A stretch of DNA of 64,000 nt from Hydractinia symbiolongicarpus (GCF_029227915.1 NC_079879.1:5022001-5086000); one strand, 5' to 3'; positions 1-13,521 are shown, numbered from the stretch's first letter. The notes: generated by a model from the letters alone, not told the origin. Numbers and translations: made by a program.

Positions 1-3000
1 TTTGTGCAGATATGTTCAAATGCACAAGTGAAGACCTCACTGTGCATACTTCCATGTTTTTGTGCAGCGAAATTCCGCTTTTCTCGTTCCACTTGATTGT
101 TCTAGCAACAAACCGTGCAAAATCATGCTCATGTTGAGAAACGTTTAACTTTTTTATTAAGAAGCAACTTCGTCTTCATTCTTTTTTATATATCTTATAT
201 GTTCGTTATAGAAGGTTTTAAAGAAGACTTTGAGTAAGGTTGTTAAATTTGGACCTTTTTAATTTAAGTTTATTGACGTTAAACCAAGTTGGATATTTAT
301 TTATTTGCATTCCTCGGGCACTTTTTATAATTTCTTACCATTTCACATCTGGATAAAATACATGTACAAAACATCATCTGGAAAACTTCTAGAGCTAAAA
401 TTTCGATTGAAGATAAGAAAAATAGTGTATATGTGCTGTACACAGACCGATAGATTTTAATTCCAAAATCAACGTTTTGCATTTTTAAAAACAGGGCAAG
501 AAAGTAAAGAGAACAAATTATCTTAAAAATTATCAAATAATGAAGAACTTCTTTTCATTTTTAAAGATTGCTTAAACAGTTCCTTAGAGCTGCTTGGTTT
601 TGTAAGTTACTTGTGTGTTTGTGAAACATGGTCATGCTAAACCACGCACGAAATCTTTAAGCTACAAATAACAATTGCGATCTATATCGCCTTTGCTTGG
701 ATTTTCCACGAGCTTATTATAAAAAAGCACAAAAAATGTTTGTGGGATGGGGTTGAAACTTCTTTCATTTAGAACTCCGCTTTAGTAATTATGTAAATAT
801 ATTGCTATGTAAAATAATAATTTTGACGCAATATCTTGACGCAATATCTGTTTGTTAATGGTAGGGCCATTAGCAAACCTATTTTCAAAGAAGATTTACT
901 GTTTGGACCAACCGTTCTCAGGAGTTCTTGCCTTTTTAACACCAAGGCTGGTGACTTCGGCGGAGCAGCGAAAAGTCATGCGCTGTGCAATGTTTCGCTG
1001 TTCTAGTACTTCATAGATTGTAGATAACCCTAACCTTGATCCTAATCCCAACCCCACCACGTTGTGCTGCGCGATGGCTTCACCGTTGTGCCGAATTCGT
1101 GAAGCGCTGTAAGTAGCTATTAATAAATAATTTATTTAATAATATTATAATAAAATTTCTTTAACTCGAAGCGGACCGTTACGCTACGCGTTAGTTTCGC
1201 CGCAACAGTGTCGAAATCGCAAAACGAAGCAAATAAACTAACAGGAATGATTAACGAGTGAAACAGTGTTTTCTCTTGGAGTAGTGACGAAAGCTGTTGT
1301 TTACTTCTTGATAAATGAAATAAATCAACAGAAATTAACGAAAACATTTAAAACATGAAATCACGGCAATATTGTGATGCAGTAGAATTGCAGAAGCCAG
1401 AAGATTTAACGCAGGCCTGAAAACAACAATATTAAGTGAAAGGTAGTGCTAAAATAACTAAAAGATTTCCAAAGAACGGGTATAAATTGAGGCGGACATA
1501 AATGGGGACAAAGCAATCTCGTTCCCAGCGTCGAGAGTTGTCGCCGTCCCGAATGTCGCCGTCCTGAATGAGTTTTGAGACAAATGGAGCACTGTCGCAT
1601 TACCTCTAAATCTTAATTATTCTAAAAAGCAAGTTTATAATATTTTTACAAAAACTGAAAACATATCAATCCTGTTTTAAAAGATTTTTGCTTATTTGGC
1701 ATTGAGGACGACCGCCAAAAAGGTAGGCGTCAGAGAAACGATAACGGGTTTGACAGTAGTAGAAACCCTAGGGGACGAGGATATAATTGGGCACTGGGGT
1801 TTTATTTCCGTCTTTAATGCTGACTAAACGGCTGAATCAAATATGGTAGCAATGTCGCGTTGTTTTTTTGAGATTCTGTAGCCAGTTTGTTGGGTTGGGT
1901 GATGGATTTTAATATTGCCTATAGTTACGACAACAAAGCCAATCGATTTCTCAGATTTTTGTTTTTAAGCGAGCCTTTTAATTTTAGGCTGAAAGAAGTC
2001 ATATGAGTTTCCTATCACCTGCACGCATGGCACTTGAGTACTGCTGGAAATGTTTCATTGCAGTACTTTTGAAATATTAGCTACTTTTTTTTACAAAAAA
2101 TGAAAAATAAAAATGCAGAATAAAAGTCTCCTAGCTCTGTCCTCACATGACCAACAATCAATAGTGATTTAAATACGTTAAATTTCTTGATAGGCTTTAG
2201 AATAACTCCTTTACCTTTCTGCTGACAGTTGGCTTTGTGGGCCGTCGACAAACAGTTTTCGTCTCCGTTAGCGGCAAATTGGTCGTTGTGGGAGGGGGTA
2301 ATGCATCATCCGTTAAAAATATAAAAATGGAGGTGAATTTAGCGTTCTCACCTTTTTCATTTCTTTTTGGAAAAATGAAAAAAATTCAACAAATTAGAAA
2401 ATGTTTCTAAAGTAAAAATCCCCCATAATCTAGAATTGGTTGTTGAAAAAATGTATCTCGTGCTCGTATAAGTCTCTACAGAGATTGTTCCGGAAGGCGT
2501 GGAGGGGAAAGGGCAAAATTCTATTTAACGGCAAATTTGCCATTAACAGAGACGAAAACTAATGAGGGGAAATGGACTTGCCATTAAGAAGGGGCAGGGA
2601 GGAGGGGGTCCAAGTCTAGTGGCAAATTTGCCGTTAACAGAGACGAGAACTATTTGTCAACGGATCCTTAAGTAAGCCTTCAAAAGAAACCACAAGGCCA
2701 ACAGTTAGAAAAAAGAATACACTTAATCATAATGCCGTGTTTTTCCTGTGCATGCATAAATAACATTACATAATGCTATCCCAAAAATATGCGTGCACAA
2801 GAATGGAGGTCGTGTCCACTTGGTGTGTTTAAATTTTTACCTCTGAATGTGCGCGCGCATCAGGCATCACTTAGATGCACACACAAGTAAATATCGGGAC
2901 TGATTTCATATATTAAAAACTCTAAGTACTATACTAATTACGAAAATAATTATTTTATCTGTGCAATCAAATGCTTTGTAGTCAGTTTCTGTATGTTTTA

Positions 3001-3620
3001 GCTCAAACAACTCAAATTTATGGGGGCAAAGAATGGTTATGCATCATAGTTAGTTTTTTCATGAAAATTTATATGGTTAGGGGTACGATTTATATAGTTC
3101 ATTTTAGTAAAAAGTGCACGTTTTATTTGAAAACCCATATTAATGCTCAAAATTGTTGATTAAAGTTGCTTTTTTAATCATTACTCCAGCAGCTTACTTA
3201 GGAAAAAAAAATACCCAAAAAATAAGAAAATATATATATGTTGATAAAGTTCTAAAATAACTATTTATATCTATGGTTCAGACACAATTTGCAAATCAAA
3301 CTGGTGTCCTTTTACATCATTCTAGATTATATATACACAAAAAATATTAAAATTGCAATTACTATTTTTTCATCAATCATTTGTATCACCTTATGGTTGG
3401 TTGCAATAAAATTTAGCAAGGCACCAATAGCGAGTTGCCTATGGTGCTCCCGATCACAGATGCAAAGAGGTTTCTCCACAGTCAGCAATTTTTTGCGAAC
3501 TGACTTTATATTTTTAATTAAAACCCTTCCTATACAGCTTATACCATGTTTTTTCTTGTTAGATATATAAAGAATTATTTTTTTAGGGTGTAAGTAAAAA
3601 AATAATGCCAATCTTGTAGC
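1..3620. other. Non-coding upstream region
   Basis: I see no gene I can name here. The stretch is AT-rich with short open frames that lack splice or homology support. It contains a foldback element (about 2222-2707, listed separately), a short tandem duplication of 'gacgcaatatctt' near 826-850, and a degenerate 'aaccctaacc...ctaatcccaacc' stretch at 1025-1055. The minus strand is open for about 50 codons from about 170 to the left window edge, which could be part of an exon cut by the window, but nothing in it is recognisable. Confidence 0.5.
2222..2707. mobile_element. Foldback/MITE-like element
   Basis: The left arm (about 2222-2282) and right arm (about 2615-2707) are inverted copies. On the left 'acagttggctttgtgg' is followed by 'gtcgacaaacagttttcgtc'. 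On the right the reverse complement gives 'ctgttggccttgtgg', about 25 extra bases, then 'gttgacaaatagttctcgtc'. A further partial copy of the inner arm ('tttgccattaacagagacga') lies at about 2530-2560 in the same orientation as the right arm. Each copy carries the palindrome 'ggcaaatttgcc'. There is no internal ORF, so this looks like a non-autonomous element. I could not assign a family or define target-site duplications with confidence. Confidence 0.6.
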
Positions 3621-6600
3621 ATGATATTGATCCGAACATATGTTGACCATCTCAACAATAAGTTTTTCTACAGTTTGAGAAACTTCTTTAAATCTCATCG
3701 GAGATATTTGTCAGTTTCCAATTTAATTTATGCAAATGGTAAGTCAGTAGTAATTATACTAGTATGGTGCTGTGTATTTGTCTGCCTGCAGCTGGGAATG
3801 TCTATTTTTGAAAGTGCTGTAAAACATCCCAAAGGACTATATTCTGTATTTTATAAAAAATTTGTTCACATTTTTAATTGATTGGGAAAAAAACAAAAAA
3901 TAAAACAATTTGATAATCTGAAAATTTTGAACTGAATTCTTTTAAGGGTTTTAACAAGAATATGCCCTTAATTCTGTTAATTATCATTCCACTTCTGTTT
4001 ACCACACATTTTCATACACTGTTCTAAATTTTATAATTATATAAAGCCTTGAATTTTTGTGCAGATAAAGTCTTCACATTTCTTTAGAATAAGGGCAAGT
4101 TATAATTGTAAGTGATGATAAAAAAGTCAATTACTAGTATGAAAGTTGCCCTAAAGATTATTCTAAATTAATTTTGTCAATTACCAAATAAAAATTAATT
4201 TTTTAAGCAGCTATAGGTCAGTTAAGGGACAGAGCAACAATATTGTAAATAAAGGGTTAAATTTTATAGAGGCAGCCAAGCAGGAGCATGATGAACATGC
4301 TATCACATTTTTTTTACTTATAATTATTGACACAACTAATCTCAAATTTTGCAGCAAAAAAATTCTTCAAGTTATATATACATGTTTTGTAACAGTATGT
4401 TGGTAAAGAATAGCTGTAAATGGAAATGTTTTTAGTGATAAAAATTTATTTTGCAACTGGATGTAAGCAAATAAGTAAAAGAAATCATGTTTTTAGAGTT
4501 TCTTATCATTTCTTTCATTTCTAATTTTGTGTGCATGAAAAAAATTCTTATTTCACACACCTATGATTTATCACTTATACTATGTAACTTATTTCAGATA
4601 ATCAAGATGGTACAAAAAAAATAAAAGATGGGCCATTAGAGACGTACAAATACTTTGTTAAAAAAGGAATTTTAAAAAAGGATGTGAATCAAGAACAAGT
4701 GACTCTCACTTTAAATGAGTTATATGCCAATCTAAAAAGTAACAATGCAAGTAAAAGATCAATATTTGGGCTTTTTAGCACCAAGTCAGTTGAACCACTA
4801 AAAGGTGCTTATATTTACGGATCAGTAGGTAGGTATAATATTTATTCTATAGAAATATTACAAAGAAGCTTTCATTAAGGATTAATTCAGACCATTATTT
4901 TTTTAATTGTTTTTTCATGAAAACTTGAGGTTATATATTTATTATGCTTTCTAAAACTTGTCAGATGTCAAAAATTGGTCTGATGTCAGCTCTTGCTTAT
5001 TATTCACAAATGCATTACAAAAGTACTTTCAAATAAAACTCAAGTCAGCATGCAGTAAATATGGAGCTATAATGCTACCTAAAATTCAACCTATAATTTA
5101 CACATATTAACATCCTGGAGCAAGGACTAAGTAAGCATTGATCTTGACATCCTTTTTTTTTAATTAAAACAAATTGAATACTTTTTTAGCATACTACCCT
5201 GTATTCTTATTAATCATTGTATTAAAAACATATTCCTTATACAGCAGTTTGAGCATCATAAATATTGTAAGATTAGCGAAATACTCAAGCCACCTACTAA
5301 AGTTTGTTGACAAAACATGCTAATTCCTGCAATATAACATAATTTGAAGCTATTATTTTGTTTTGTTTGCTTTTTTAAGGTTGTGGAAAGACCATGTTAA
5401 TGGATCTATTCTATGAAAGCATTGATATAACAAATAAAAAAAGAATTCATTTTAACGAGTTTATGTTAGATATACACAAGCGTAAGTTATTTTTTTAAAC
5501 TCAACAATGTATTTTAAGCTCTTCGATTTCCATTGCGCATGTTTTTTCATTCCAGGAATACACAAGTTTAAACTGAATTCTGCACCAGTCGATCATTCTG
5601 ACAAATCTGCGAAACCCTTGGATCCATTTCTTCCTGTGGCAGCTGCAATAAAGCAAGAAACAAATCTGCTTTGTTTTGATGAATTTCAAGTATGTGCATT
5701 TTTACGTTTTGTGTAAAGTTTTGTGGTTGTTTGTAGTTAAAACTTTAATACTTTCATTAATGTTTAGTTTCTAGAATATTAAACATACTACTCAGTTGCC
5801 CGTGGGTAAATCCATGAGGTCACCGGTCCTTTATTTACTGCATTTTGTGTGTCTCGCTACTTGCGGTACCATTTTAACGCACAAACAGACAAACAACACT
5901 ATTATTAAATAGAAGATAATAATAAGAGGGATGCTGTATATATTTTTATCAAAAATCAAGCTTCCTATATGTTCAAATTTCTCAAACTTGACAAAATGTA
6001 TTAGCCCATAGGGTTATAAATTGGGCCAACACCGTTCAATAATCTGACTGCCAGAACTCCTAAAGACCAGGTTAATATAAAAATATGCTTATGTTTTGGA
6101 AAGAGAAAAGTTTAGACTGTAAATCGTTACCAAACATGAACCATCTAAGTTTATTTTAAAAAACAAATTATTGTTTGACCAAAAAAAATGTCTTGTTTAT
6201 TAGGATAATCAAACTTCTTTAAGATTTACATTATATTTGAGCAGTCCTGGGTTTGTACATAGTTTAGTAGTGTGAAATAAATTTTTAGGTAACAGATGTT
6301 GCTGATGCTATGATATTAAAAGGCTTGTTTACCAACTTGTTTAAAGAAGGTGTTGTTATTGTTGCTACTTCAAATCGACATCCAGAAGGTGAGAACATGC
6401 TGGCTGTTAAGAGCCATTTTCTATAACAGTCAGGCACTAAGAATGAGGTGTCCAAAATTACTAGATGTACTAGATCTTTTTACTAGATGTACCAGATCTT
6501 TTTAGGAATTTTCTCTAAATTTTGTTTGATTTTGATTAGCAGTTAGATTTTATATCTGTTTGAATATTAGTTTTATGGTTCGACACCACATTTTTTTGCT

Positions 6601-9005
6601 GAAAATTGACAAATTTCTTCCATTTTTAAGGCCAAATTTTGGTTTTGGTCTCGTGTAGGAATTTGAACAGCATTTGGTAAAGTGCTCACTATTGTACACT
6701 TTTCTCTTATGAAGTATTGTCTGATTTACACAATGGCCCTTAATATATATATAAAAGAACTGATAAAATACATATCAGTTTAAGACATCTGATTTCTTCC
6801 CCTTGTTTACCTAGATTTGTACAAAAACGGTTTACAACGAGCTAACTTTGTTCCGTTTATTCCGATACTAAAGGTACGCAATTTAATTTTACAATGTTTT
6901 TATAGTTAACGATAATATTATTTTTCTTCTAATCTTGTATATTTTATTTTCAGAAATACTGCAATGTTATACATTTGAAATCTAAAGTGGATTACAGAAG
7001 ACTTGGTATGATTTTATAATTTTAAGAGTTTTTTTTTCTTTCTTGTCATCATTTTTTTAGTCAACCAAATTTAATATATCACAAATAAATCATCTGCTTT
7101 ATAACTTTATAACTATATGCTATTCTATGAGCCAAAAATGGTAGCTAAGTAGCGAGGCGTTACGTTATCATACTGTAATAAAAATCTGTCCATCTTTTAT
7201 TTAAACTGTTGTACTCTGACTTCTAAACCATAATCAACCCTAAAATTGACCCATACATTTCCAGGTTATACACCCAAGTATGACACACGTTATTGCAGCT
7301 TTTCTTTACCCACCTGTAATTTGTTATTTTAAAAAGGAAAAATACCTAGTTACCTAGCCACATATTTTTTAAATAGTTTTGTGATTTTAATGCATAGCAT
7401 TTAAAAGCTTAATGAGACACCTACTCATAATATTATACCAAATGTCAGGCTGGCAGGAAATATATATGAAATATATTCAATTTTTTCTAGTATTTATATT
7501 TCTTTGTTGTCTTTTAGATTTTTCATCTTTGGCAGGATGTTACTTTAGTGAAACAGACGGCGATGCTGTTTTGTTGCTTCAACGTACGTTTGCGAAGCTG
7601 TGTGAGAACGAGCGAAAAGGTATCACCTGTTAGTTTACGCAGGTTGCACATCATTCAAATTCTCGACCTTTTTTTCGTGTGACAACATTTTATGTCTTAT
7701 TTTATCATTATCAGCGTAAAACTTTAGTCTTTACCCTTGCATGTTTTATCCAATAATAGGTGGATTTAACTTGGAATCGAAAAATCTGTCTGTGTTTGGA
7801 CGAAATTTACTTGTACAAAAGTCATGTGGAAAGGTTGCTTATTTCACCTTCGAAGAACTATGTATGCAGGTAGACATTTACATTCTCAATTAAAACGTGT
7901 ATTTGTTGCTACAGAAATGTCTGACATCTCTCTTCCAGGTGGACCCCTTTAGCAACCCCTTTCAGAACTTTCTCTACGCTGATAAACTTTTTGTATGTTC
8001 TTTACATGATCGTCTTGATACTGTTTTAAGAAAGAAAAAAAAATACAAGGCTCTGAATTAAAATTAAAGGCGATTATATAGAAATGTTTCCATATGGTAG
8101 CAATGTTGCAGGAATTGTTCAGTTACTACTACACGACTGAGTATTTGTATGCGAAGAAACTACTGTTCAAACTAAGTTTGTAAATCTGATTTGTTTCACA
8201 GAAACCAATTGGTATAACGTCAAACCTTTTTTAGCCCTTAGGTGCAGTTGACTACATCGCTATTTCAAAAGAATACGATACTGTGTTGGTGGAAAACATT
8301 CCTATCTTGACACCGAGAAAAAAAGTGGAACTGAGACGGTTTATCATCATGATAGATAATTTTTACGATAACAAGGTATAAAGTTTGCACTTTCGTGGTG
8401 TATTCAAGAACGGCCTGGCGTGTAGTAAAATTTAGCAATTTTAGCTTTATGTTAATTAAATGGGTGGAGGAAGGGGAGGGGGAGAGAGTTAGAGGATGGT
8501 GGATAGTTAAAAAAGTTATTTGATACTCACAACCGCTTATTACGTAAATAATTTTGCGTTTTTTTTAAAGGAAGGATTTTCAATTCTAGATTCGTCTTTT
8601 TTGTTCCGCTGAGAAGCCACTCAATACATTGTTTGAAATGCAGGAAGAGTCACACATTGATGTTGAAGCACAGCGAATGTTGATGGATGATCTTGGAATA
8701 AATTCGGTATGTTGAAACAAATTTATCTGCCTTAGATGTATATTCAGTCGTGAAAACAAAAAAATATTATGTCGTTGATTTCCGTCGATTCGGTCAGGTT
8801 CGTTTTTTCGCAGAATGTGTGAATGTAAAAATGAAATAACATTGTTTGATGTTGGATGTCCGTTATGCGTTTTTTGTTTTTACTTTAGACTGACAAAAAC
8901 GCAAGTGCAAGTATATTTACTGCAGAAGAAGAAATATTCGCTGTTGACAGGACAATATCACGGTTGTCAGAGATGCAGACGGAACAATATTGGAATCGCG
9001 AATAA
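3621..9005 (+). CDS. AFG1L: AFG1-like mitochondrial AAA+ ATPase (AFG1L/LACE1)
   Basis: Twelve exons: 3621-3738, 4598-4828, 5380-5481, 5556-5689, 6289-6388, 6815-6873, 6954-7005, 7518-7619, 7760-7869, 8235-8375, 8590-8707, and a last exon ending at the TAA 9003-9005 (start 8926 keeps frame, giving about 448 aa; human is about 481). The N-terminus is basic and hydrophobic, as in a mitochondrial presequence. Walker A is GSVGCGKT (residues about 114-121), Walker B is CFDEFQ (190-195), sensor-1 lies in VATSNRHPE, and [17 protein letters not shown] and [13 protein letters not shown] are family signatures. The C-terminus contains [15 protein letters not shown]. Known family role: inner-membrane/matrix ATPase that promotes turnover or quality control of respiratory-chain subunits. 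The start was chosen because it opens exon 1 directly after a TAG acceptor-like site. Oddity: the best acceptor for the last exon (8889) is out of frame (see findings). Confidence 0.93.
5787..5922 (+). repeat. Dispersed hairpin repeat, copy A (in AFG1L intron 4)
   Basis: Diverged copy of a family seen also at 12431-12570 and 32457-32845. It shares 'gcccgtggg.aaatccat', then 'tgtctcgctacttgcgg', 'taccatttt' and the closing 'acagacaaacaacactatt'. It has no coding capacity. Confidence 0.6.
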
Positions 9006-9058
9006 TTCTTTTTAAAAAAATCAGATTTTTAAATTTTATGTAATCATTTTTATATTAA

Positions 9059-9064
9059 AATAAA
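9059..9064 (+). promoter_or_regulatory. Poly(A) signal AATAAA for AFG1L
   Basis: A canonical AATAAA lies 54 bases after the AFG1L stop, in an AT-rich 3' flank. Confidence 0.6.
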
Positions 9065-10601
9065 TAGTCGCCTAACACGACAAAATTGAAAGCATTGTTT
9101 ATTTTTTAAAGTATATATCAATTGCGTGAAGAGGCCACAGAGTAATGTTTGTTCGTTGTTTAGATAAAACGCTTGCAAATGCTTAATGCTTGTCTGGAAT
9201 TTGTTTTTTAAATGCTAAATCATGAAATTATTTATAGATATATATAAATTAATTATATTATATTTATATTATAATTATATGATTATATTTATTATGTTTT
9301 ATGTAAAAACAAATTAAGCATATGTTTATCTTTCAACAGGACTGGTGAATTATATTTTTATACTACTGCAAAAGGGAATACACGACCTCTTTGACGTTAA
9401 AATAAGAAACGACTTGGTTATTTGTAACTATTCATGTCCTAAAAAATTTAGCTAAATTTAGAATAAGCGTTTTTTTATAAGCAACTTTTTGGATTTCTGT
9501 TGTTTACAAGTTGTTCTGTTTTTTTTTATAAAAAAAATTGTGTGAACTGTTTTTTTTTAGTATTTTGGCCTAAAATTTGACCTTAAAACCTAAAATTATT
9601 ATAAAATCTATAACAACGAAATTTTAAATCCGTGGATACCCTGCATTCTCTGAGCTTTATTTCAAAAACATTTACTGTCATTTTTGAATAGATGAAGAGC
9701 TAACAAGAACTATCTTGGTATTTTCATATTCCACAAGTTTCATCGTTAAACATAAATATTTTTTGTAAATCTATCTACTGCGACTGATCAAAAGTGTACT
9801 TGTCAATATATACCTTTTCTAATTTATTCTCGTTTGTGGAACAGCTTATCCTTGAAATCTCAAAAATAAAAAAAATGGTAATGCTTGCCCAAAAATTGTT
9901 AAAATCTGAAATTTCCAGATTCTAGCAGCAAAGAAATAACGTGGTACAATATTTGTTTGTTTGTTTATTTTTGTACTATTAAAATAAAAATTTAAAACAT
10001 TTCAAGCTTTGGCTTTTTCGGATATTGCAACAGTAACGCAGCTCTCGTTCGAATTAGAAAGCCTTGCATTGGGCGACAATAGCTAAGCCCCATACTTCTA
10101 AAAAAATTTTCAGCCACAAAGGTTTGCCATTTTAAAAAGATATTTCCGTGCATTTTACAGAAAGGATGTTAAATTACCGAACATAATGTTGAATTGCTTT
10201 CATCTACAACATTTGTATTATTATTTGCTATTCTTTATAATTTGCAAGTCTATGCTTCGAGTTGAGACCCAAACTACTTAAATAGAACTGAGAAATACAA
10301 TGATTGTTATTAGCACTCACACCCTAAAATTCTAAAATAAAAATTTTCGTGCCAACTCGGTATAAAAGATTAATGTTGTTGCTATAGTGATAAACTGATT
10401 CGTTGAACCACAAATAAAATTTCTGTAGTGTTGTTTTTTCTGTTTTATAGAATATTCATAATGAATAATTATTAGGATAGAAAATCAATCGTTGTTTGAT
10501 AAAATTTAGTTCACTGTGGAAAGGTGTTCCGCTTTATATGTGTGCTGAGTAATTAGAGAAGCACAAATCTAAACAAAAACTTTAGCTGCGAGTATACTGT
10601 C
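9065..10601. other. Intergenic, nothing recognised
   Basis: AT-rich sequence between the AFG1L and UPF0547-like genes. I see no ORF with homology, no RNA gene and no clear repeat other than homopolymer runs. It must hold the promoter of the downstream gene, but no motif stands out. Confidence 0.5.
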
Positions 10602-11931
10602 ATGGTTCAAATGTTATGCATAGCCTGTGGAAGCAAGGTACATGAAAAATAGTAAATCTCCATAAAAAAATGTTTTTTATGTTTCGCAGCGTTCCATAAA
10701 CAAAAGGTTAAATATTTTAGGTGGCTTTCAGAGTAAGATCTTGTTCTTGTGGTCACGTGTTAGCTGAGAATTTGATCGTGCCAGATGTATCGTCATGTAA
10801 GTCACTTCTTTGTGAGAAATATACTTGGACAGATACATTAAGCATGTTAAAACGTTACGTTAAAGGATATTAAACCAACTATACAAGCTGCCGATATAAG
10901 ACAATAAAGGTGTTTGTTGTTATGGTTGTTGTTGTTGTTGTTGTTTTTGTTGTTGTTGATCCAATGACATGAATTTTTATGTGTTAACAAGCCATTTCTT
11001 GTAAAAAGTTCTTTTATTTCTTTGTTGTAGAAGCCCACCATTTTTCAGAACTTCTTCTTTATAGTATATTGGAAATTAAGGAGACATGCAAACGATGGCG
11101 TGCGAAAACTGACGTCAAAAATTAGAACGCCTGGAACTCAGTCGAAATCTGAGGTAGGTGTATTATTGTATACTGATGTCCACTTGACCATTTCTTCATG
11201 ATTGGTAATAGCTGTAGCGGTCCAGTGGACCAAGAATTCTTCAGTGGATATCAACCTTCACCAATATCAGAATTAAAAAGTTACGAGAAGTTTATATCAT
11301 AGACTGTTAACGGTACACTAAGCAAAGTTTTTTTCTCTCCGGCGTAATGTGTTCGACGCGTTTTAAGAGAAGAAAGGTTACTTTACAGCCAATAAGGCTT
11401 AAATCTCACCGAAGTAATATCATGAAGCCAATCAAATTCGAGTATTTATGATGCTTTTCTTATGGTGGAGATCTGAAGTATTTCTTTTCAGAGATGACAG
11501 GAGGTAACCATGAGAATTGTTACCCCGAGAATTGAAACTTAAATGTACTGCCTTATTTCTTTCAGATGCGAAAATTTTACCTCTCTAAGTACAAAGAGAT
11601 ACAACATGCGAAAAAGGTTACAAGCAAGAAATCAGACACCACTCGAACTGTTAATAAAAAACGAGAAGGGATGCTGTTACTTGAAGAAATGAAAAGAAAA
11701 CTTTTTACTCTAATAACATCGCCACAATATCAAGAAAGACTTTCGCTGGCTTTACTAAAAATAAATAAAAAACTGCTATCGCAAAATCGATTTTCCGAAA
11801 TCATAAACAACGAGTCGATAACATGGCGTGACATCAATGGACGTAAAATGGAGTGCGCGCGCCAACTTCGAAGTCGTTCTAAACGCAAGCTGTTTAGGTC
11901 AAGCAACAGAGACAAATTTGAGTGTTTGTGA
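10602..11931 (+). CDS. UPF0547 / C16orf87-like small zinc-motif protein
   Basis: Four exons in consistent phase: 10602-10637, 10721-10796, 11065-11153, 11566-11931 (188 aa; human C16orf87 is 154 aa). Residues 6-9 form CIAC and residues 20-22 CSC followed by GHVL, matching the family's CxxC...CxCG putative zinc knuckle at the N-terminus. The middle is basic. Near the C-terminus 'LSLALLKINKKLLSQNRF' matches the conserved helix that ends the vertebrate protein ('...SVALAEINRKIINQ'). This protein continues about 43 residues beyond that helix with a basic Arg/Ser-rich tail, which vertebrates lack. The molecular function is poorly known, and nuclear location is plausible from the basic composition. 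An acceptor-like TTTAG ends 16 bases before the ATG. Confidence 0.8.
10912..10957 (+). repeat. (GTT)n microsatellite
   Basis: Imperfect TTG/GTT trinucleotide run inside intron 2 of the UPF0547-like gene. It reads as poly-Asn on the opposite strand, which is not coding. Confidence 0.8.
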
Positions 11932-12430
11932 TTGCAAAGTCGGACTTAACAAGCGTGATGGCAAGCTACGACAAATCGTACACTCTAGTTAATTTTTCGC
12001 AGCTAGAATTTAAGTGTTTACTTAAGATTCAAAGAGAGTTCTCTATTTGTTGATACATATGTAATTTAAATGTCCAAAACAAATACTTTCAAACTAGTCA
12101 ATAACCTGTGAAAATATTCACAGGTTCTCGCGTCAGCACAATGAAAAAGTCTGCGTAACGCACAGAATACGACTATCGTTAGAAAGAAGAATGTGTCTTT
12201 TTAGATGTACTGCTGAACTGTCACTTTGTTCACAAGCTTTCTCTCACATACATCAAACACACGTAATTTGGAGTTTTTGGAACACGAGAACACGATGAAA
12301 GTGGTATACATGGAAAGAGACGTTAAATGCAGACATTGAAGAAAACATGGTTAGATCCAAAATTAAAAAAAGATAGCTAAAATGTGTTGTAGTATATGTA
12401 ATCAATAATATAATTGATATATGTTTTATA

Positions 12431-12570
12431 TATACTAGTCGTTAGCCCGTGGAAAAATCCACGGGTTAGCCCGTCCTTTTTATACCCCATTGCGTGCGTC
12501 TCGCTACTTGCGCAGCTAAGCTACCATTTTGCGTGACACACAGACGTGTGCGGGTATTTTAATATAGATA
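12431..12570 (+). repeat. Dispersed hairpin repeat, copy B (best preserved)
   Basis: Begins 'tatactagtcgttagc' and contains the perfect hairpin CCGTGGA-AAA-TCCACGG, then 'tgcgtctcgctacttgcg', 'taccattttgcgtgaca', and ends with 'gggtattttaatata'. It lies downstream of the UPF0547-like gene. The related copies at 5787 and 32457 show a dispersed family. The ends are rich in 'TATTATA'-like sequence, and no ORF is present. Confidence 0.7.
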
Positions 12571-12807
12571 TGTACTAAGAAATAGATATTTAAACAAGAA
12601 CAATACTTTAGAATTCGAGCTTCTTCATAGTTTCTTGAGGTAGAAACAGACTAAGAAAAGCAGAAAATAGAGGTGGCATCTGGAAATAAACGCATTTGTA
12701 TAAATTGTTAATAAAAAACATTGTTCAAAAAATGAGATAAGAAACTAAAATCAAGTATATTCATACATTATAAAAATAAATGTCTATAAGTATACATAGG
12801 CTTAAGT

Positions 12808-12840
12808 TAGGCTTCACATAAGCATCATGTGAAGCCTAAT
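12808..12840. repeat. Perfect 13-bp inverted repeat
   Basis: 'ttaggcttcacat' and its exact reverse complement 'atgtgaagcctaa' flank a 7-base loop. It is followed by several scattered 'aagcata' motifs between 12980 and 13100. Function unknown. Confidence 0.8.
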
Positions 12841-13521
12841 AAAATGTTGTGAAGTTTGTTTTTGTTTCGTGAGCAGTTTTTCATTTTCTTCTTTATGTCT
12901 CAATTAACCTGTATGTAGTGAGATTTAAGTTGTAATTACTGATATCTTAAAATTTAAATGCAATATTTTTTTTTTAAATAAGCATATTTTTAGCCCGATC
13001 GTATGTTTTTCATAAGCATATTCCAATAAATCTTTTTGCTACTAAGCATAACCTAAGCATATTTTAAACCTGAAAAAATATTTTTCATAAGCATCCTTAA
13101 CCCTCATTTGGAATTTGAATTGTTTATAAAAAAAACAAAAAGAAGAAAAAGGCTTTCTATTATATCTTTGGTTTATTCCTTAAAAGAAAAAAATGACCAG
13201 TAGTGGTTTTCTTTTCGACAAATTTCATAGTACTGTTTATGTTTCTTACTGAAAACTTGCAGGATAGAATACTACTTAATTTTGCGGGAGCTTAATTTAA
13301 CTCGTATCTAATTTTGCTGTTGACTAGGGATATATTTAATTTTAGCGGGTTTAAATTTTTCGGGTAGCAATATGAAATAAAATTTCACGGTAATTAAACT
13401 TTACGAATGACCTGTTTTCTACATTTGGCGGGAAAATGATTTCGGGAAAGACATCGAAATTCTGAAATCTGGGAGGTTTAGTTACCGCATTCATGATTCG
13501 TAGTTAATTTATGGCCATTGT

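Noticed and set aside
3327-3698. 123-aa minus-strand ORF
   Set aside because: It overlaps AFG1L exon 1 in antisense, is low-complexity, and resembles no family.
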